A program made the translations under genes and the position numbers. Of a stretch of DNA of 64,000 nucleotides, positions 34,301 to 41,992 are shown in pieces. Position 1 is the stretch's first letter. Each line of letters opens with the position of its first letter. The notes under the pieces were generated by a model. The model was not told the origin of the DNA. It worked only from the letters and a program-made list of their open reading frames with translations, and did no database searches. This stretch comes from UBA1351 sp963677625 (GTDB lineage: Bacteria; Bacillota; Clostridia; Lachnospirales; Vallitaleaceae). The stretch is from the NCBI GenBank assembly GCA_963677625.2, contig CAXXSW010000011.1, forward strand, positions 62,001-126,000. Direction: 5' to 3'.

Positions 34301-34389
34301 TACAGGGCTATTATATATCACGACCTCTTCCGGCTAATAAATTAGATAGATTCCTAGAAGAATTTCAAGGATTTGAGGATAAGGGATAA
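31333..34389 (+). CDS. Receptor with extracellular ABC_sub_bind domain, PAS, GGDEF and EAL
   Basis: This 1018-residue protein has a membrane helix at about 14-36, and an extracellular domain at about 50-365 resembling the ABC_sub_bind (TrpX-type periplasmic binding) family (NILFISSYHSSFPSLEYQLKG). A second helix (VVVVVASIFTMLLFVILIL) follows, then a coiled coil, PAS (about 450-560), GGDEF (about 575-735) and EAL (about 755-1005). The cyclase signature is SGDEF and has no I-site. SGDEF variants can be active. The EAL domain is complete (FEALIRW, ELTE, DDFGTGYSS, DVLKID, AEGIE, QGYY), so a ligand-controlled phosphodiesterase is the simplest reading. The ligand is unknown. GGAGG precedes ATG 31333. 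Confidence 0.9.
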   Translation: MSDRLRNVYQNTRKVISIVSISFMVLIFIGRYTFFEVTGQAESLDSDNDHNPKHYNNILFISSYHSSFPSLEYQLKGLYSVFDSIGYQMDVEYMDSKRFYTQENLDNFHERMAYKMSQNPGYELVIAGDDNALQYVMDKKNLLFEGLPVIYFCINDMERAIEAHEDYGFTGLYETSSPVDTINLGMELFPKVHQLNIIVDGSASGLGELNNVMSHEEEFSKLKFNVLDLRNLSYSELEKEMKVMESDEMILLISAYSDKDNQHMSFYEYLDFITDTVDIPILHLYSFGVGEGLLGGRVIDFEADGRETAKLALEVLNGREVESIPPILDRATNVNMLDYEVLTRLGVSKANIPLDVTYVNRPIDFFEEHIEVVVVVASIFTMLLFVILILTYSFQRSKKAEEELQVSNEELATMYEEMRLTNKELEAQDEKLRSSYKNLAYYTNLLEESERRYKYVFELSHAGLWERDIETKNIFMTSEWYLNLFENFGYSDIEKLSVDKLMDLFYRQLDNTQLNRLNIMQDELVEGIRSSYVMVLECCKKNEPAFYIEERAKAIYNKAGVLERIIGSHTNITSSVLYEQQLEEFAYKDQLTKLPNRIILEQKIDDYLKLSEGEYIYGSVFLIDIDNFKFVNNTFGHEIGDELLQLIAKRLDALLSEECLLGRISGDEFVVIAKDIHQIMEMEILAKRILGGFETRFDLHDRSIYVTVSFGISVFPENGRDLDTLLYKCNSALNEAKSKGKNRYDFYNESMDEVMDNRVYIQNNIRQAIDQSLFELYFQPIYSVVEDKVVGFEALIRWRDPVYGFIPPLEFIIIAENMGLINRLGDWVLKQACKFIKDLNDRLGTDYYVSVNVSSVQLSQHDYVDNTTTIIKSLKVPFKSICIELTETALMESFEQNASKLISLRDQGMRISLDDFGTGYSSLNYLRQLPVDVLKIDKSFIDNLMTSKDDRQLTEGIILLAQKMGIYVIAEGIEEEEQLMYLINYACNGIQGYYISRPLPANKLDRFLEEFQGFEDKG

Positions 34390-34461
34390 GCTTTTACTTG
34401 CACCAAGGCCACTTGTCATATATGATAAATATGTAGATTATAATGAAAGTTGAGATAGGAT

Positions 34462-35316
34462 ATGGCTATAAGACTAGTTGTTGACAGTTCGTCAGATTTA
34501 CCAGCATCATTTATTGAAGAACATGAGATTGTATGTGTACCATTAACCGTAATTTTTGGCCAGGAGGAATTCCGTGATAAAGTAGATATTGCTCCATCAG
34601 ATTTCTATAAGAAATTGGCTCACGCTACGGAGATGCCAACGACATCACAGGTTCAACCTGAACGATTCATAAAGGCGTTTCAACCTATTCTTGAGATGGG
34701 AGATGAAATTTTATGTATAACCATTGGGTCAAGTGCCAGTGGAACATGTCAATCTGCTTTCATTGCCAAGGATGAGTTGGACTCAGACTTAATTCATGTG
34801 GTTGATTCCAATAGTCTATGTATGGGAACAGGATATTTAGCTGTGATTGCAGCAAATATGATTGAGGAAGGATTTAGGATTGAAGAAATAATTGAAGCTA
34901 TAACTCCCTTGACTGACAACAGGATTGAGCATTTATTCTGTGTTGATACCATGGAATATCTTAAACGTGGTGGACGTGTTAAAGCCAGCAAGGCCATGGT
35001 AGCTGAACTACTTAATATTAAACCTATACTAAAGGCTAGAGATGCTATAACAGAACCAATAGGAAAAGTTAGGGGCCGTAAAAAAATTATCCCATATTAC
35101 TTGCAGCATATAGAAAATACCATGGACATGGAAGCTAGTCCGTTCCTTTCAGTAGCCCATAGTGAAGACGAGGACTTTGCCAAGGAATTGATTCATGCTT
35201 TTAAAGAGAAATTCGATTTTAAGAAACCAATATTAGTATCTGAAATAGGCGCGACTATTGGAACACATACGGGACCAGGTGTTCTTGCAGTATTTTATAT
35301 CAATAAGGAACACTAG
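34462..35316 (+). CDS. DegV family fatty-acid-binding protein
   Basis: This 284-residue cytosolic protein has the DegV pattern VVDSSSDLPASFIEEHEIVCVPL, TSQVQPERF, TIGSSASGT and the late GATIGTHTGPGVLAVFY. DegV proteins bind a fatty acid carboxylate with conserved Thr/Ser residues; the FakB subset presents it to the kinase FakA for lipid synthesis. No fakA gene is in the window, so a FakB role is an inference. It is a stand-alone gene, 72 bp after the GGDEF-EAL receptor, and is followed by a weak hairpin terminator. Confidence 0.9.
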   Translation: MAIRLVVDSSSDLPASFIEEHEIVCVPLTVIFGQEEFRDKVDIAPSDFYKKLAHATEMPTTSQVQPERFIKAFQPILEMGDEILCITIGSSASGTCQSAFIAKDELDSDLIHVVDSNSLCMGTGYLAVIAANMIEEGFRIEEIIEAITPLTDNRIEHLFCVDTMEYLKRGGRVKASKAMVAELLNIKPILKARDAITEPIGKVRGRKKIIPYYLQHIENTMDMEASPFLSVAHSEDEDFAKELIHAFKEKFDFKKPILVSEIGATIGTHTGPGVLAVFYINKEH

Positions 35317-35343
35317 GAAAATCCCACATTAAATCCTGAATTG

Positions 35344-35390
35344 AGGAACTGCTTGTCGTTTCTTTATAAAAATGGCACAGTTCCTTTTGG
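35344..35390 (+). terminator. Possible terminator after degV (long loop)
   Basis: AGGAACTG (35344-35351) / CAGTTCCT (35378-35385) with a 26-nt loop, followed by TTT. Confidence 0.5.
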
Positions 35391-35420
35391 TGTGTTAAGA
35401 AATAAGGCTTTTCTTGATAC

Positions 35421-35449
35421 TTGTTGTAGATATAAACCTGTGCTATAAT
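35421..35449 (+). promoter_or_regulatory. Promoter of the lipoprotein-leuS unit
   Basis: TTGTTG (35421-35426), 17-bp spacer, TATAAT (35444-35449) with an upstream TG (extended -10, TGCTATAAT). Confidence 0.65.
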
Positions 35450-35497
35450 AGCTTGAAGTACGATTAGACTTACAATGGGAAACTTGGAGGTTATATA

Positions 35498-36346
35498 ATG
35501 AGAAGATATATCATTATAATTATGATTATGATGTTGATATTAGCATTGGCTGGGTGCAAAAAGTCACCAGCTGAAGATGCTTATGATAAAGATGCTGTTG
35601 AGAGTCCTGGCCAAGAGATACAAGAGGATAGTGGCTTGGTAGATACTGAGAATAAGATGGAAGAATCTGATGCAAGTGATTCTCTTGAGGAAGATACGGA
35701 TTCCGAAGGTGAACAGTTAAATGAAGAAGTGGTTGAAAATGAAGAAACCATGGAAACACCTACAGAAGATACTTATCCGTCAGCAAGTGAACCTATCGCT
35801 TTTGATTATGCCGAGTTGGAAGGTATGGAACCTCTGGAGATTACAGATCCGGTTTTAATAGATGAACTTGAAAGTTATTTATATGACTTCTATTTTAATT
35901 ATTATTTTCAGTATGGATTAGAAGAAGAAACGGGAAACGTTGGCATAGATGCCATGACTTTGTTTGCACTTTCATATATTATGCAATACGAATATAACGA
36001 ACTTGAGTTTGATACAGACAACTTTACACTCTATATACCCAAGGAATATGTTGTTCAAAAAGTGGAAAAAGTATTCTTAAGAAAACTTGATGTTTTTAAA
36101 AGTTATGAAGATTTGGGTATTACATACCTTGATGATAAATACAGAGTTAATGTTGAAGATGGTGTTTGGGATGTTGAACTTAGTGTTACAAAAGTAGAGA
36201 AACTTGGTGACTTTACATATAGGGTAACAGCTGATTTGACTGGCTTAACATCAGGTCGTGTTAAAGAAGAAGTTCAAGCCATTATTGATGAAAGCCAAAA
36301 CGGTCATGTAATGGTGAATTATCATATTAAAACTATTGAAGAATAA
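35498..36346 (+). CDS. Lipoprotein of unknown function with acidic linker
   Basis: This 282-residue protein starts with a lipoprotein signal peptide ending in LALAGC, the lipidated Cys being residue 20. A strongly acidic, low-complexity linker (about 25-105, rich in Glu, Asp and Ser) follows, then a folded C-terminal domain (about 110-282) that I do not recognise. The protein should be anchored on the outer face of the membrane. It is cotranscribed with leuS, only 14 bp upstream of it, which has no obvious functional logic. GGAGG precedes ATG 35498. Confidence 0.8.
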   Translation: MRRYIIIIMIMMLILALAGCKKSPAEDAYDKDAVESPGQEIQEDSGLVDTENKMEESDASDSLEEDTDSEGEQLNEEVVENEETMETPTEDTYPSASEPIAFDYAELEGMEPLEITDPVLIDELESYLYDFYFNYYFQYGLEEETGNVGIDAMTLFALSYIMQYEYNELEFDTDNFTLYIPKEYVVQKVEKVFLRKLDVFKSYEDLGITYLDDKYRVNVEDGVWDVELSVTKVEKLGDFTYRVTADLTGLTSGRVKEEVQAIIDESQNGHVMVNYHIKTIEE

Positions 36347-36360
36347 GAAGGAGGGGCATT

Positions 36361-38769
36361 ATGTCTACGAATTATGATTATAAAGCAATTGAACAAAAAT
36401 GGCGTGATTATTGGAAAGAACATCCAATCAATGAACCGGCTGAAAATAAGGAGAACTACTATTGTCTAGATATGTTTCCATATCCTTCAGGAAATGGACT
36501 TCATGTAGGTCATTGGAGAGGTTATGTTCTTAGTGATGTTTGGAGCAGATATAAGATTCTTCAAGGCTATCATGTACTACATCCAATGGGGTGGGATGCT
36601 TTTGGCTTACCGGCTGAAAACTATGCCATAAAAATGGGTGTTCATCCTGCTAAAGCCACAGCAGAAAATGTTGCTAATTTTAAGGAACAGCTTCAAGAAA
36701 TCAGTGCTGTTTATGACTGGTCAAAGGAATTAAGTACAACAGATCCGAAATTTTTCAAATGGACACAATGGATTTTTGTTAAAATGTTTAAAGAAGGTTT
36801 GGCTTACGAAAAGAAAATGCCTATTAATTGGTGTCCTGACTGTAAGACTGGTTTAGCAAATGAAGAAGTGGTAAACGGTGAATGTGAACGTTGTGGTGCA
36901 CCGGTTACCAAGAAAAATCTTAGACAGTGGATGTTGAAGATTACGGAGTATGCAGAGCGTCTACTTGATGATCTAGATACTCTTGATTGGCCTGAAAAAG
37001 TAAAGAAAATGCAATCTGACTGGATTGGTAAATCACATGGTGCAGAAGTGGATTTCGCTTTGGATGGTCATGATGAAAAAATTCGTGTTTATACAACGAG
37101 ACCGGATACTCTTTATGGAGCTACCTTTATGGTACTGGCTCCTGAACATGAGTTAATACCAACTCTAACAACTGATGAAAGTAGGGAAGCTGTTGAAAAA
37201 TATGTTTTTGATGCTTCTATGCGTTCTAATGTGGATCGTTTACAGGATAAAGAGAAGACAGGGGTCTTTACAGGAACTTATGCAATTAATCCATTAAATA
37301 ATGAAAAAGTACCGGTTTGGATTAGCGATTATGTATTGGCTGACTATGGTACCGGTGCTATTATGTGTGTTCCTGCGCATGATGAAAGAGACTTTGAATT
37401 TGCCAAAAAGTTTGATTTACCGATTGTACAAGTAATAGCTAAGGATGGCCAGGAAACTGATCTTGATGAGGCTTTTACTGAAGTTGGTATTATGATTAAT
37501 TCAGGCCAATTTAATGGTATGCCATCAGATGAAACAAAAGAAAAAGTTGGCAACTACATTGAAGAATTGGGGATTGGTACTAAGACGACTAACTATAAAT
37601 TACGAGACTGGGTATTCTCACGTCAAAGATATTGGGGTGAACCAATTCCAGTAGTACATTGCCCTTATTGTGGAATTGTTCCTGTACCTGAAGAAGAGCT
37701 ACCTGTATTATTGCCTGAGGTAGACTCATATGAGCCAACAGGTACTGGTGAATCACCACTTGCTGCTATTGATGAATGGGTTAATACAACTTGTCCATGT
37801 TGTGGTAAACCTGCAAAACGTGAAACCAATACTATGCCACAATGGGCAGGTTCTTCTTGGTATTTCTTACGTTATGTCGATGTGGACAATGAAAATGAAC
37901 TCGTATCCAAGGAAGCTGTTAATGAATGGTTACCGGTGGATATGTATGTCGGAGGTATAGAGCACGCGGTACTTCACTTACTTTATGCTAGATTCTATAC
38001 CAAGTTCTTATATGATATTGGTGTTGTTGATTTTGAAGAACCGTTTAAGAAACTTTTCAATCAAGGTATGATCTGTAAGAATGGTGCTAAAATGTCTAAG
38101 TCAAAAGGTAATGTGGTTTCACCGAATGACTTGGTTGAAAATTATGGAACTGATTCTTTAAGAATGTATGAGCTTTTTGTTGGACCGCCTGAACTTGATT
38201 CAGAATGGGATGACAGAGGAATTGAAGGTGTTTATCGTTTCATGAACAAGGTTTGGAATCTTGTGATGGACAATAAGGATAAAAATATTGTTGCTACCAA
38301 AGAATTAGAGAAATTACGTCATACTTTGATTTATGAAGTTACTGAACGTTTGAATAAGTTCCACTTAAATACAACTGTCAGCGCTTTTATGGAATATACC
38401 AATAAGCTGACTTCCTATAGTAAAGCCAATGATGGTATAGATAAGGAAACAATGGAAGCCCTCATTCAGTTGCTTGCTCCATTTGTTCCTCATATTGCTG
38501 AGGAAATGTGGTCTATACTCGGACATGAAGAGTCTGTATTTTTCAAAGGCTGGCCGGTATATGACAAGGAAAAAATGAAAGATGATACTATTAAGATGCC
38601 AGTGCAGATTAATGGTAAAGTCAAAGCTACGATTATGGTTGATGCAGGAGCTTCTAAAGAAGAGGTTCTTATCGTTGCTAAAGAAGCTATTGCTAAGAAA
38701 ATCGATGGTCAGACAATAATAAAAGAAATTGTTGTGCCTAAGAAAATAGTAAACCTCGTTGTAAAATAA
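36361..38769 (+). CDS. leuS: Leucyl-tRNA synthetase
   Basis: This 802-residue class I synthetase has PYPSGNGLHVGHWRGYVLSD (HIGH motif, HVGH), a zinc-binding CPDC...CERC element, and the editing (CP1) domain with TTRPDTLYGATFMVLAPEH. The KMSKSKGNVVSP catalytic loop and the C-terminal anticodon-binding and leucine-specific regions follow. It charges tRNA-Leu and hydrolyses mischarged products. Length and motifs are typical of bacteria. No T-box precedes it directly; the 14-bp gap to the lipoprotein gene contains only the RBS (GAAGGAGG). Confidence 0.97.
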   Translation: MSTNYDYKAIEQKWRDYWKEHPINEPAENKENYYCLDMFPYPSGNGLHVGHWRGYVLSDVWSRYKILQGYHVLHPMGWDAFGLPAENYAIKMGVHPAKATAENVANFKEQLQEISAVYDWSKELSTTDPKFFKWTQWIFVKMFKEGLAYEKKMPINWCPDCKTGLANEEVVNGECERCGAPVTKKNLRQWMLKITEYAERLLDDLDTLDWPEKVKKMQSDWIGKSHGAEVDFALDGHDEKIRVYTTRPDTLYGATFMVLAPEHELIPTLTTDESREAVEKYVFDASMRSNVDRLQDKEKTGVFTGTYAINPLNNEKVPVWISDYVLADYGTGAIMCVPAHDERDFEFAKKFDLPIVQVIAKDGQETDLDEAFTEVGIMINSGQFNGMPSDETKEKVGNYIEELGIGTKTTNYKLRDWVFSRQRYWGEPIPVVHCPYCGIVPVPEEELPVLLPEVDSYEPTGTGESPLAAIDEWVNTTCPCCGKPAKRETNTMPQWAGSSWYFLRYVDVDNENELVSKEAVNEWLPVDMYVGGIEHAVLHLLYARFYTKFLYDIGVVDFEEPFKKLFNQGMICKNGAKMSKSKGNVVSPNDLVENYGTDSLRMYELFVGPPELDSEWDDRGIEGVYRFMNKVWNLVMDNKDKNIVATKELEKLRHTLIYEVTERLNKFHLNTTVSAFMEYTNKLTSYSKANDGIDKETMEALIQLLAPFVPHIAEEMWSILGHEESVFFKGWPVYDKEKMKDDTIKMPVQINGKVKATIMVDAGASKEEVLIVAKEAIAKKIDGQTIIKEIVVPKKIVNLVVK

Positions 38770-38791
38770 ATTAGTATTGGGTAATGATGAA

Positions 38792-38826
38792 GTAGAAGAT
38801 AGGATAAGCCTATCTTCTACTTTTTT
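38792..38826 (+). terminator. Strong terminator after leuS
   Basis: Perfect 12-bp stem GTAGAAGATAGG (38792-38803) / CCTATCTTCTAC (38809-38820), 5-nt loop, then TTTTTT. Confidence 0.95.
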
Positions 38827-38840
38827 CTTGTGCAATAATG

Positions 38841-38990
38841 ACAAAGCGAAAGAGGCTAAGCCTCTTTGTTCTTCTATAGGAAAGTTCTCTATTTGAATTT
38901 TATGAGTAGAAACATCTCATAAAATGTTAAGAAAACTTTCCCACCGAAAACAATATTTGCTACGCAAATAACGCGATAAAGTCGCTTTGT
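38841..38990. repeat. Multi-hairpin element bounded by a 9-bp inverted repeat
   Basis: The ends ACAAAGCGA (38841-38849) and TCGCTTTGT (38982-38990) are perfect inverted repeats. Inside are three further hairpins in a row: AAAGAGGC-taa-GCCTCTTT (38849-38867), then GGAAAGTT (38879-38886) / AACTTTCC (38934-38941) enclosing ATTTTATGAG (38897-38906) / CTCATAAAAT (38916-38925), and TATTTGC-tac-GCAAATA (38954-38970). Together they can form a cloverleaf-like four-way junction. An alternative local fold pairs AAAACAA (38947) with TTGTTTT (38987) and GCGA with TCGC. It may be a dispersed palindromic repeat, a MITE remnant or a structured RNA. No protein is encoded. Confidence 0.6.
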
Positions 38991-39276
38991 TTTATTTTAC
39001 AGATAAAAGGGTGTCACAATTAGGTGCTTTTGTATAAGAAATATTAGGAATTAGGAAGAAAGAATGTAATCTTGTATAAATTTTCAGACCTAAAAAAATA
39101 AAAATTAGTAAATTATAAATTTTTTATGAATAAAAAATGAATAAAAAACTTTGCAATAAGTTAACAAAATGTAAACAGTTCGTTAAATTCCTGTATTGTG
39201 TATAAATATGTGGAAAATGTGGATAACTTTCGGGTATTTTTCAGAAAATTAGTAATATTGAAAGATTAAATTCAAC
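38991..39276. other. AT-rich intergenic stretch with a single DnaA-box match
   Basis: No gene is visible. The stretch is very AT-rich with A- and T-tracts. It contains TGTGGATAA (39218-39226), the complement of the DnaA box TTATCCACA, and a near-copy TATGTGGAA 10 bp before it. Two sites without dnaA or dnaN nearby do not make an origin. Confidence 0.5.
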
Positions 39277-39316
39277 TTGACTGAACCTGTATTATTGTAT
39301 ACAATTATACTATAAT
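39277..39316 (+). promoter_or_regulatory. Promoter and GntR-type palindrome of the Re-citrate synthase operon
   Basis: TTGACT (39277-39282), 17-bp spacer, TACAAT (39300-39305). The -10 box overlaps the perfect palindrome ATTGTATACAAT (39294-39305), which fits the TNGTNNNACNA pattern of FadR-type regulators. The operon ends with such a regulator gene (41993). A second TATAAT lies at 39311-39316. Confidence 0.7.
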
Positions 39317-39367
39317 TGGATTATTATTAATCAACTAGCATGAATATACATATAGAAAGGGGCTATC

Positions 39368-40768
39368 ATGTTTGAATTCAGCAATAAAACGAATTTAATT
39401 GAAAGAAATGAATTCATATATCCGTTGCAGGACATAGAAAAACCGAATATGTTCCGTAATCTTTTTCCCTATAGTGAACCTCCTAAAGTTGCTTTTAATC
39501 ATAGGCAGGTTCCTATAAATATGCCTGATGAAATATGGATCACAGATACGACTTTTAGAGATGGCCAGCAGTCCAGAGAACCATTTACAACTGAGCAGAT
39601 AGTTAAGATCTTTGATTATCTCCATGACATATCCGGTGTAAATGGTCTAATCAGGCAGACAGAATTCTTTTTGTATTCAAAGAAAGACCGTGATGCAATT
39701 TATAAATGTATGGAGCGTGGCTATGATTTTCCTGAAATAACATCGTGGATTAGAGCTACAAAAAATGATTTCTTATTGGCTAAAGAGATTGGTGTTAAAG
39801 AAACAGGTATTCTAGTAAGCTGTTCTGATTATCATATTTTCCATAAGCTCAAAATGTCAAGAAAAATGGCCTTGGATCATTATCTTGGTGTTGTTAGATC
39901 ATGCATTGAGGAAGGAATTAAGCCTAGGTGTCATCTGGAAGATATAACAAGAGCTGATATTTATGGTTTTGTGGTTCCTTTTGTTAATGAATTGATGAAA
40001 TTAATGGAAGAGACAGGAGTACCAGTAAAGATTAGAGCTTGTGATACTATGGGGTATGGTGTAACATATCCCGGTACGGTAATACCTAGAAGTGTTCAAG
40101 GAATTATTTATGCTCTTAATCATCATGCCGGTGTACCATCAGAATTGTTGGAATGGCATGGACACAATGATTTTTATAAGGCTGTTCAAAATTCGTCAAC
40201 GGCATGGCTATATGGATGTTCCTCAGTGAATGGAACACTGTTTGGAATAGGTGAAAGAACAGGAAATACACCAATAGAAGCTATGATATTCGAGTATGCG
40301 GGTTTTAGAGGGAATGTAAATGGTGCCAATACCAGAGCTATTACAGAGGCCGCTAGATACTTCGAAAGTGAAATTGGGTTTAAAATTCCGGAGAGAACCC
40401 CTTTTGTTGGAGAAAACTTTAATGTCACAAGAGCTGGAATTCATGCTGACGGACTATTAAAAAACGAAGAAATATATAATATTTTTGACACAGATACCAT
40501 ACTCAACAGACCTGTAGCTGTAGCAGTTACAAAAACATCAGGTTTGTCCGGGGTTGCTCATTGGATTAATACTAAATATCAACTTTCTGAAGAACATGCA
40601 CTTGATAAAAATCACCCATTGGTTGTACATGTCAAAGACTGGGTTGATAAGGAGTATGACTCAGGAAGGGTTATTGCAATCAGTAATGATGAACTATATA
40701 CTATCATTAATAAAGTATCCAAGGAAATGAATATGGAACTTGTGGACTACAGATACAATGAAGCTTAA
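39368..40768 (+). CDS. Re-citrate synthase-like condensing enzyme
   Basis: This 466-residue protein of the DRE-TIM (isopropylmalate/homocitrate synthase) family is related to the Re-face citrate synthase known in Clostridium kluyveri. The metal and catalytic motif is ITDTTFRDGQQSREPFT (DxxxRDG), the second metal motif is EWHGHNDFYKAV (HxH), and GIGERTGNTPIEA follows. It condenses acetyl-CoA with oxaloacetate to citrate. The assignment over isopropylmalate or homocitrate synthase rests on the overall sequence, the N-terminal extension and the isocitrate dehydrogenase gene 15 bp downstream; biochemical proof would be needed. GAAAGGGG precedes ATG 39368. Confidence 0.82.
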   Translation: MFEFSNKTNLIERNEFIYPLQDIEKPNMFRNLFPYSEPPKVAFNHRQVPINMPDEIWITDTTFRDGQQSREPFTTEQIVKIFDYLHDISGVNGLIRQTEFFLYSKKDRDAIYKCMERGYDFPEITSWIRATKNDFLLAKEIGVKETGILVSCSDYHIFHKLKMSRKMALDHYLGVVRSCIEEGIKPRCHLEDITRADIYGFVVPFVNELMKLMEETGVPVKIRACDTMGYGVTYPGTVIPRSVQGIIYALNHHAGVPSELLEWHGHNDFYKAVQNSSTAWLYGCSSVNGTLFGIGERTGNTPIEAMIFEYAGFRGNVNGANTRAITEAARYFESEIGFKIPERTPFVGENFNVTRAGIHADGLLKNEEIYNIFDTDTILNRPVAVAVTKTSGLSGVAHWINTKYQLSEEHALDKNHPLVVHVKDWVDKEYDSGRVIAISNDELYTIINKVSKEMNMELVDYRYNEA

Positions 40769-40783
40769 AGGAAGGTAGAAAAA

Positions 40784-41929
40784 ATGGATTATTTAAAGCA
40801 TTTTGAAGGAATTATCAAAGAACAACTTGAGCGAGTGGAGAAGATGAAAGAACAGAAGGATTTTGTTAACTATGAAAGTTTAGACAAAATTGTTATTGGT
40901 ACAGTTGGTGGTGATGGTATAGGACCTGCTATTACAGGTCAGGCTCAGAGAATTATGGAATATCTTCTACAAGATGATATTAAAGCCGGTAAAATTGAGA
41001 TTAAAGTAATCGAAGATCTTACTATTGAAAAAAGAGCAGAGGTGGGTCAGGCTATTCCTGATTCTGTCTTAACAGAACTAAAAAAATGTCATGTTATATT
41101 AAAAGGCCCAACTACAACCCCAAGAAAAGGGGACCCATGGCCAAATATTGAGTCAGCTAATGTAGCGATGCGTAAAGAATTGGACCTTTTTGCCAATGTA
41201 AGACCTGTTAAGGTTCCTGAAATGGGTATCGACTGGACCTTCTTTAGAGAAAATACAGAAGGTGCTTATGTGCTTGGTAGCAAGGGTTGTAATGTTAGTG
41301 AAGATGTTGCTATTGACTTTAAAGTCATTACGACTCAGGGAGCGGAAAGAATTGCACGTGCAGCCTTTGATTTTGCCAAAAAGAATGGTAAAACAAGAGT
41401 GACTTGTGTAACTAAAGCCAATGTTGTAAAGACAACGGATGGTAAATTTCTGGATGTTTGCAAAGAAGTTGCTAAAGAATACGATGGCATTGAGATGGAT
41501 GATTGGTACATTGATATTATGACGGCCAAGCTTGTTGATGAAAAACGCCGACGTGATTTCCAAGTTATGGTGTTACCTAACCTTTATGGTGATATTCTAA
41601 CTGATGAAGCAGCTGAGTTCCAAGGTGGTGTTGGTACTGCAGGTAGTGCTAATATCGGTAAAGAGTACGCTATGTTTGAAGCTATTCATGGTAGTGCTCC
41701 AAGAATGGTTAAGGAAGGCCGTGATATCTACGCTGATCCATCCAGTATTATTCGTGCTGCAGCCATGCTGATAGCCCATATAGGATATAAGCAAGAGAGT
41801 GAGAAACTGATTCAAGCTCTTGAAATCTGTGGACATACTGAAAAGAAATTTGTTATGACCGGACGTGATACCGGTGCAACAAGTAGTGAATTTGCAGATT
41901 ATATTATGGAAACAATCGAAAAATTGTAG
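40784..41929 (+). CDS. Isocitrate dehydrogenase (isocitrate/isopropylmalate family)
   Basis: This 381-residue beta-decarboxylating dehydrogenase has GTVGGDGIGPAIT near the N-terminus, the substrate-binding FFRENTEGAYVLG and the metal-binding MVLPNLYGDILTDEAAE. The nucleotide-site EAIHGSAPRM follows. Because it follows a Re-citrate synthase gene, it most likely oxidises isocitrate to 2-oxoglutarate for glutamate synthesis rather than 3-isopropylmalate; leuB neighbours (leuC, leuD) are absent. Aconitase is not in the window. NAD or NADP preference cannot be read with confidence. A hairpin follows the gene. Confidence 0.88.
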   Translation: MDYLKHFEGIIKEQLERVEKMKEQKDFVNYESLDKIVIGTVGGDGIGPAITGQAQRIMEYLLQDDIKAGKIEIKVIEDLTIEKRAEVGQAIPDSVLTELKKCHVILKGPTTTPRKGDPWPNIESANVAMRKELDLFANVRPVKVPEMGIDWTFFRENTEGAYVLGSKGCNVSEDVAIDFKVITTQGAERIARAAFDFAKKNGKTRVTCVTKANVVKTTDGKFLDVCKEVAKEYDGIEMDDWYIDIMTAKLVDEKRRRDFQVMVLPNLYGDILTDEAAEFQGGVGTAGSANIGKEYAMFEAIHGSAPRMVKEGRDIYADPSSIIRAAAMLIAHIGYKQESEKLIQALEICGHTEKKFVMTGRDTGATSSEFADYIMETIEKL

Positions 41930-41946
41930 TATAATCATTTACATCA

Positions 41947-41981
41947 ATTGGGCAATGATTCAAATTGCCCAATATATTTTT
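41947..41981 (+). terminator. Terminator-like hairpin between isocitrate dehydrogenase and gntR genes
   Basis: Perfect 10-bp stem ATTGGGCAAT (41947-41956) / ATTGCCCAAT (41964-41973), 7-nt loop, then ATATATTTTT. The RBS of the regulator gene starts right after it, so partial read-through is likely. Confidence 0.75.
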
Positions 41982-41992
41982 GGAGGAATGAT

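Noticed and set aside
36347..36360. T-box leader for leuS
   Set aside because: Only 14 bp separate leuS from the lipoprotein gene, and no AGGGTGGNACCGCG motif lies near 35316-36360.
39208..39226. Possible replication origin: a perfect DnaA box TGTGGATAA and a near-copy in an AT-rich region
   Set aside because: Only one clear box and one weak one, with no dnaA, dnaN, recF or parAB nearby. A single 9-mer match in 64 kb of AT-rich DNA is expected by chance.
39368..40768. 2-isopropylmalate synthase (leuA)
   Set aside because: The N-terminal extension, the neighbouring dehydrogenase and the absence of leuC/leuD favour Re-citrate synthase, although the superfamily is shared.
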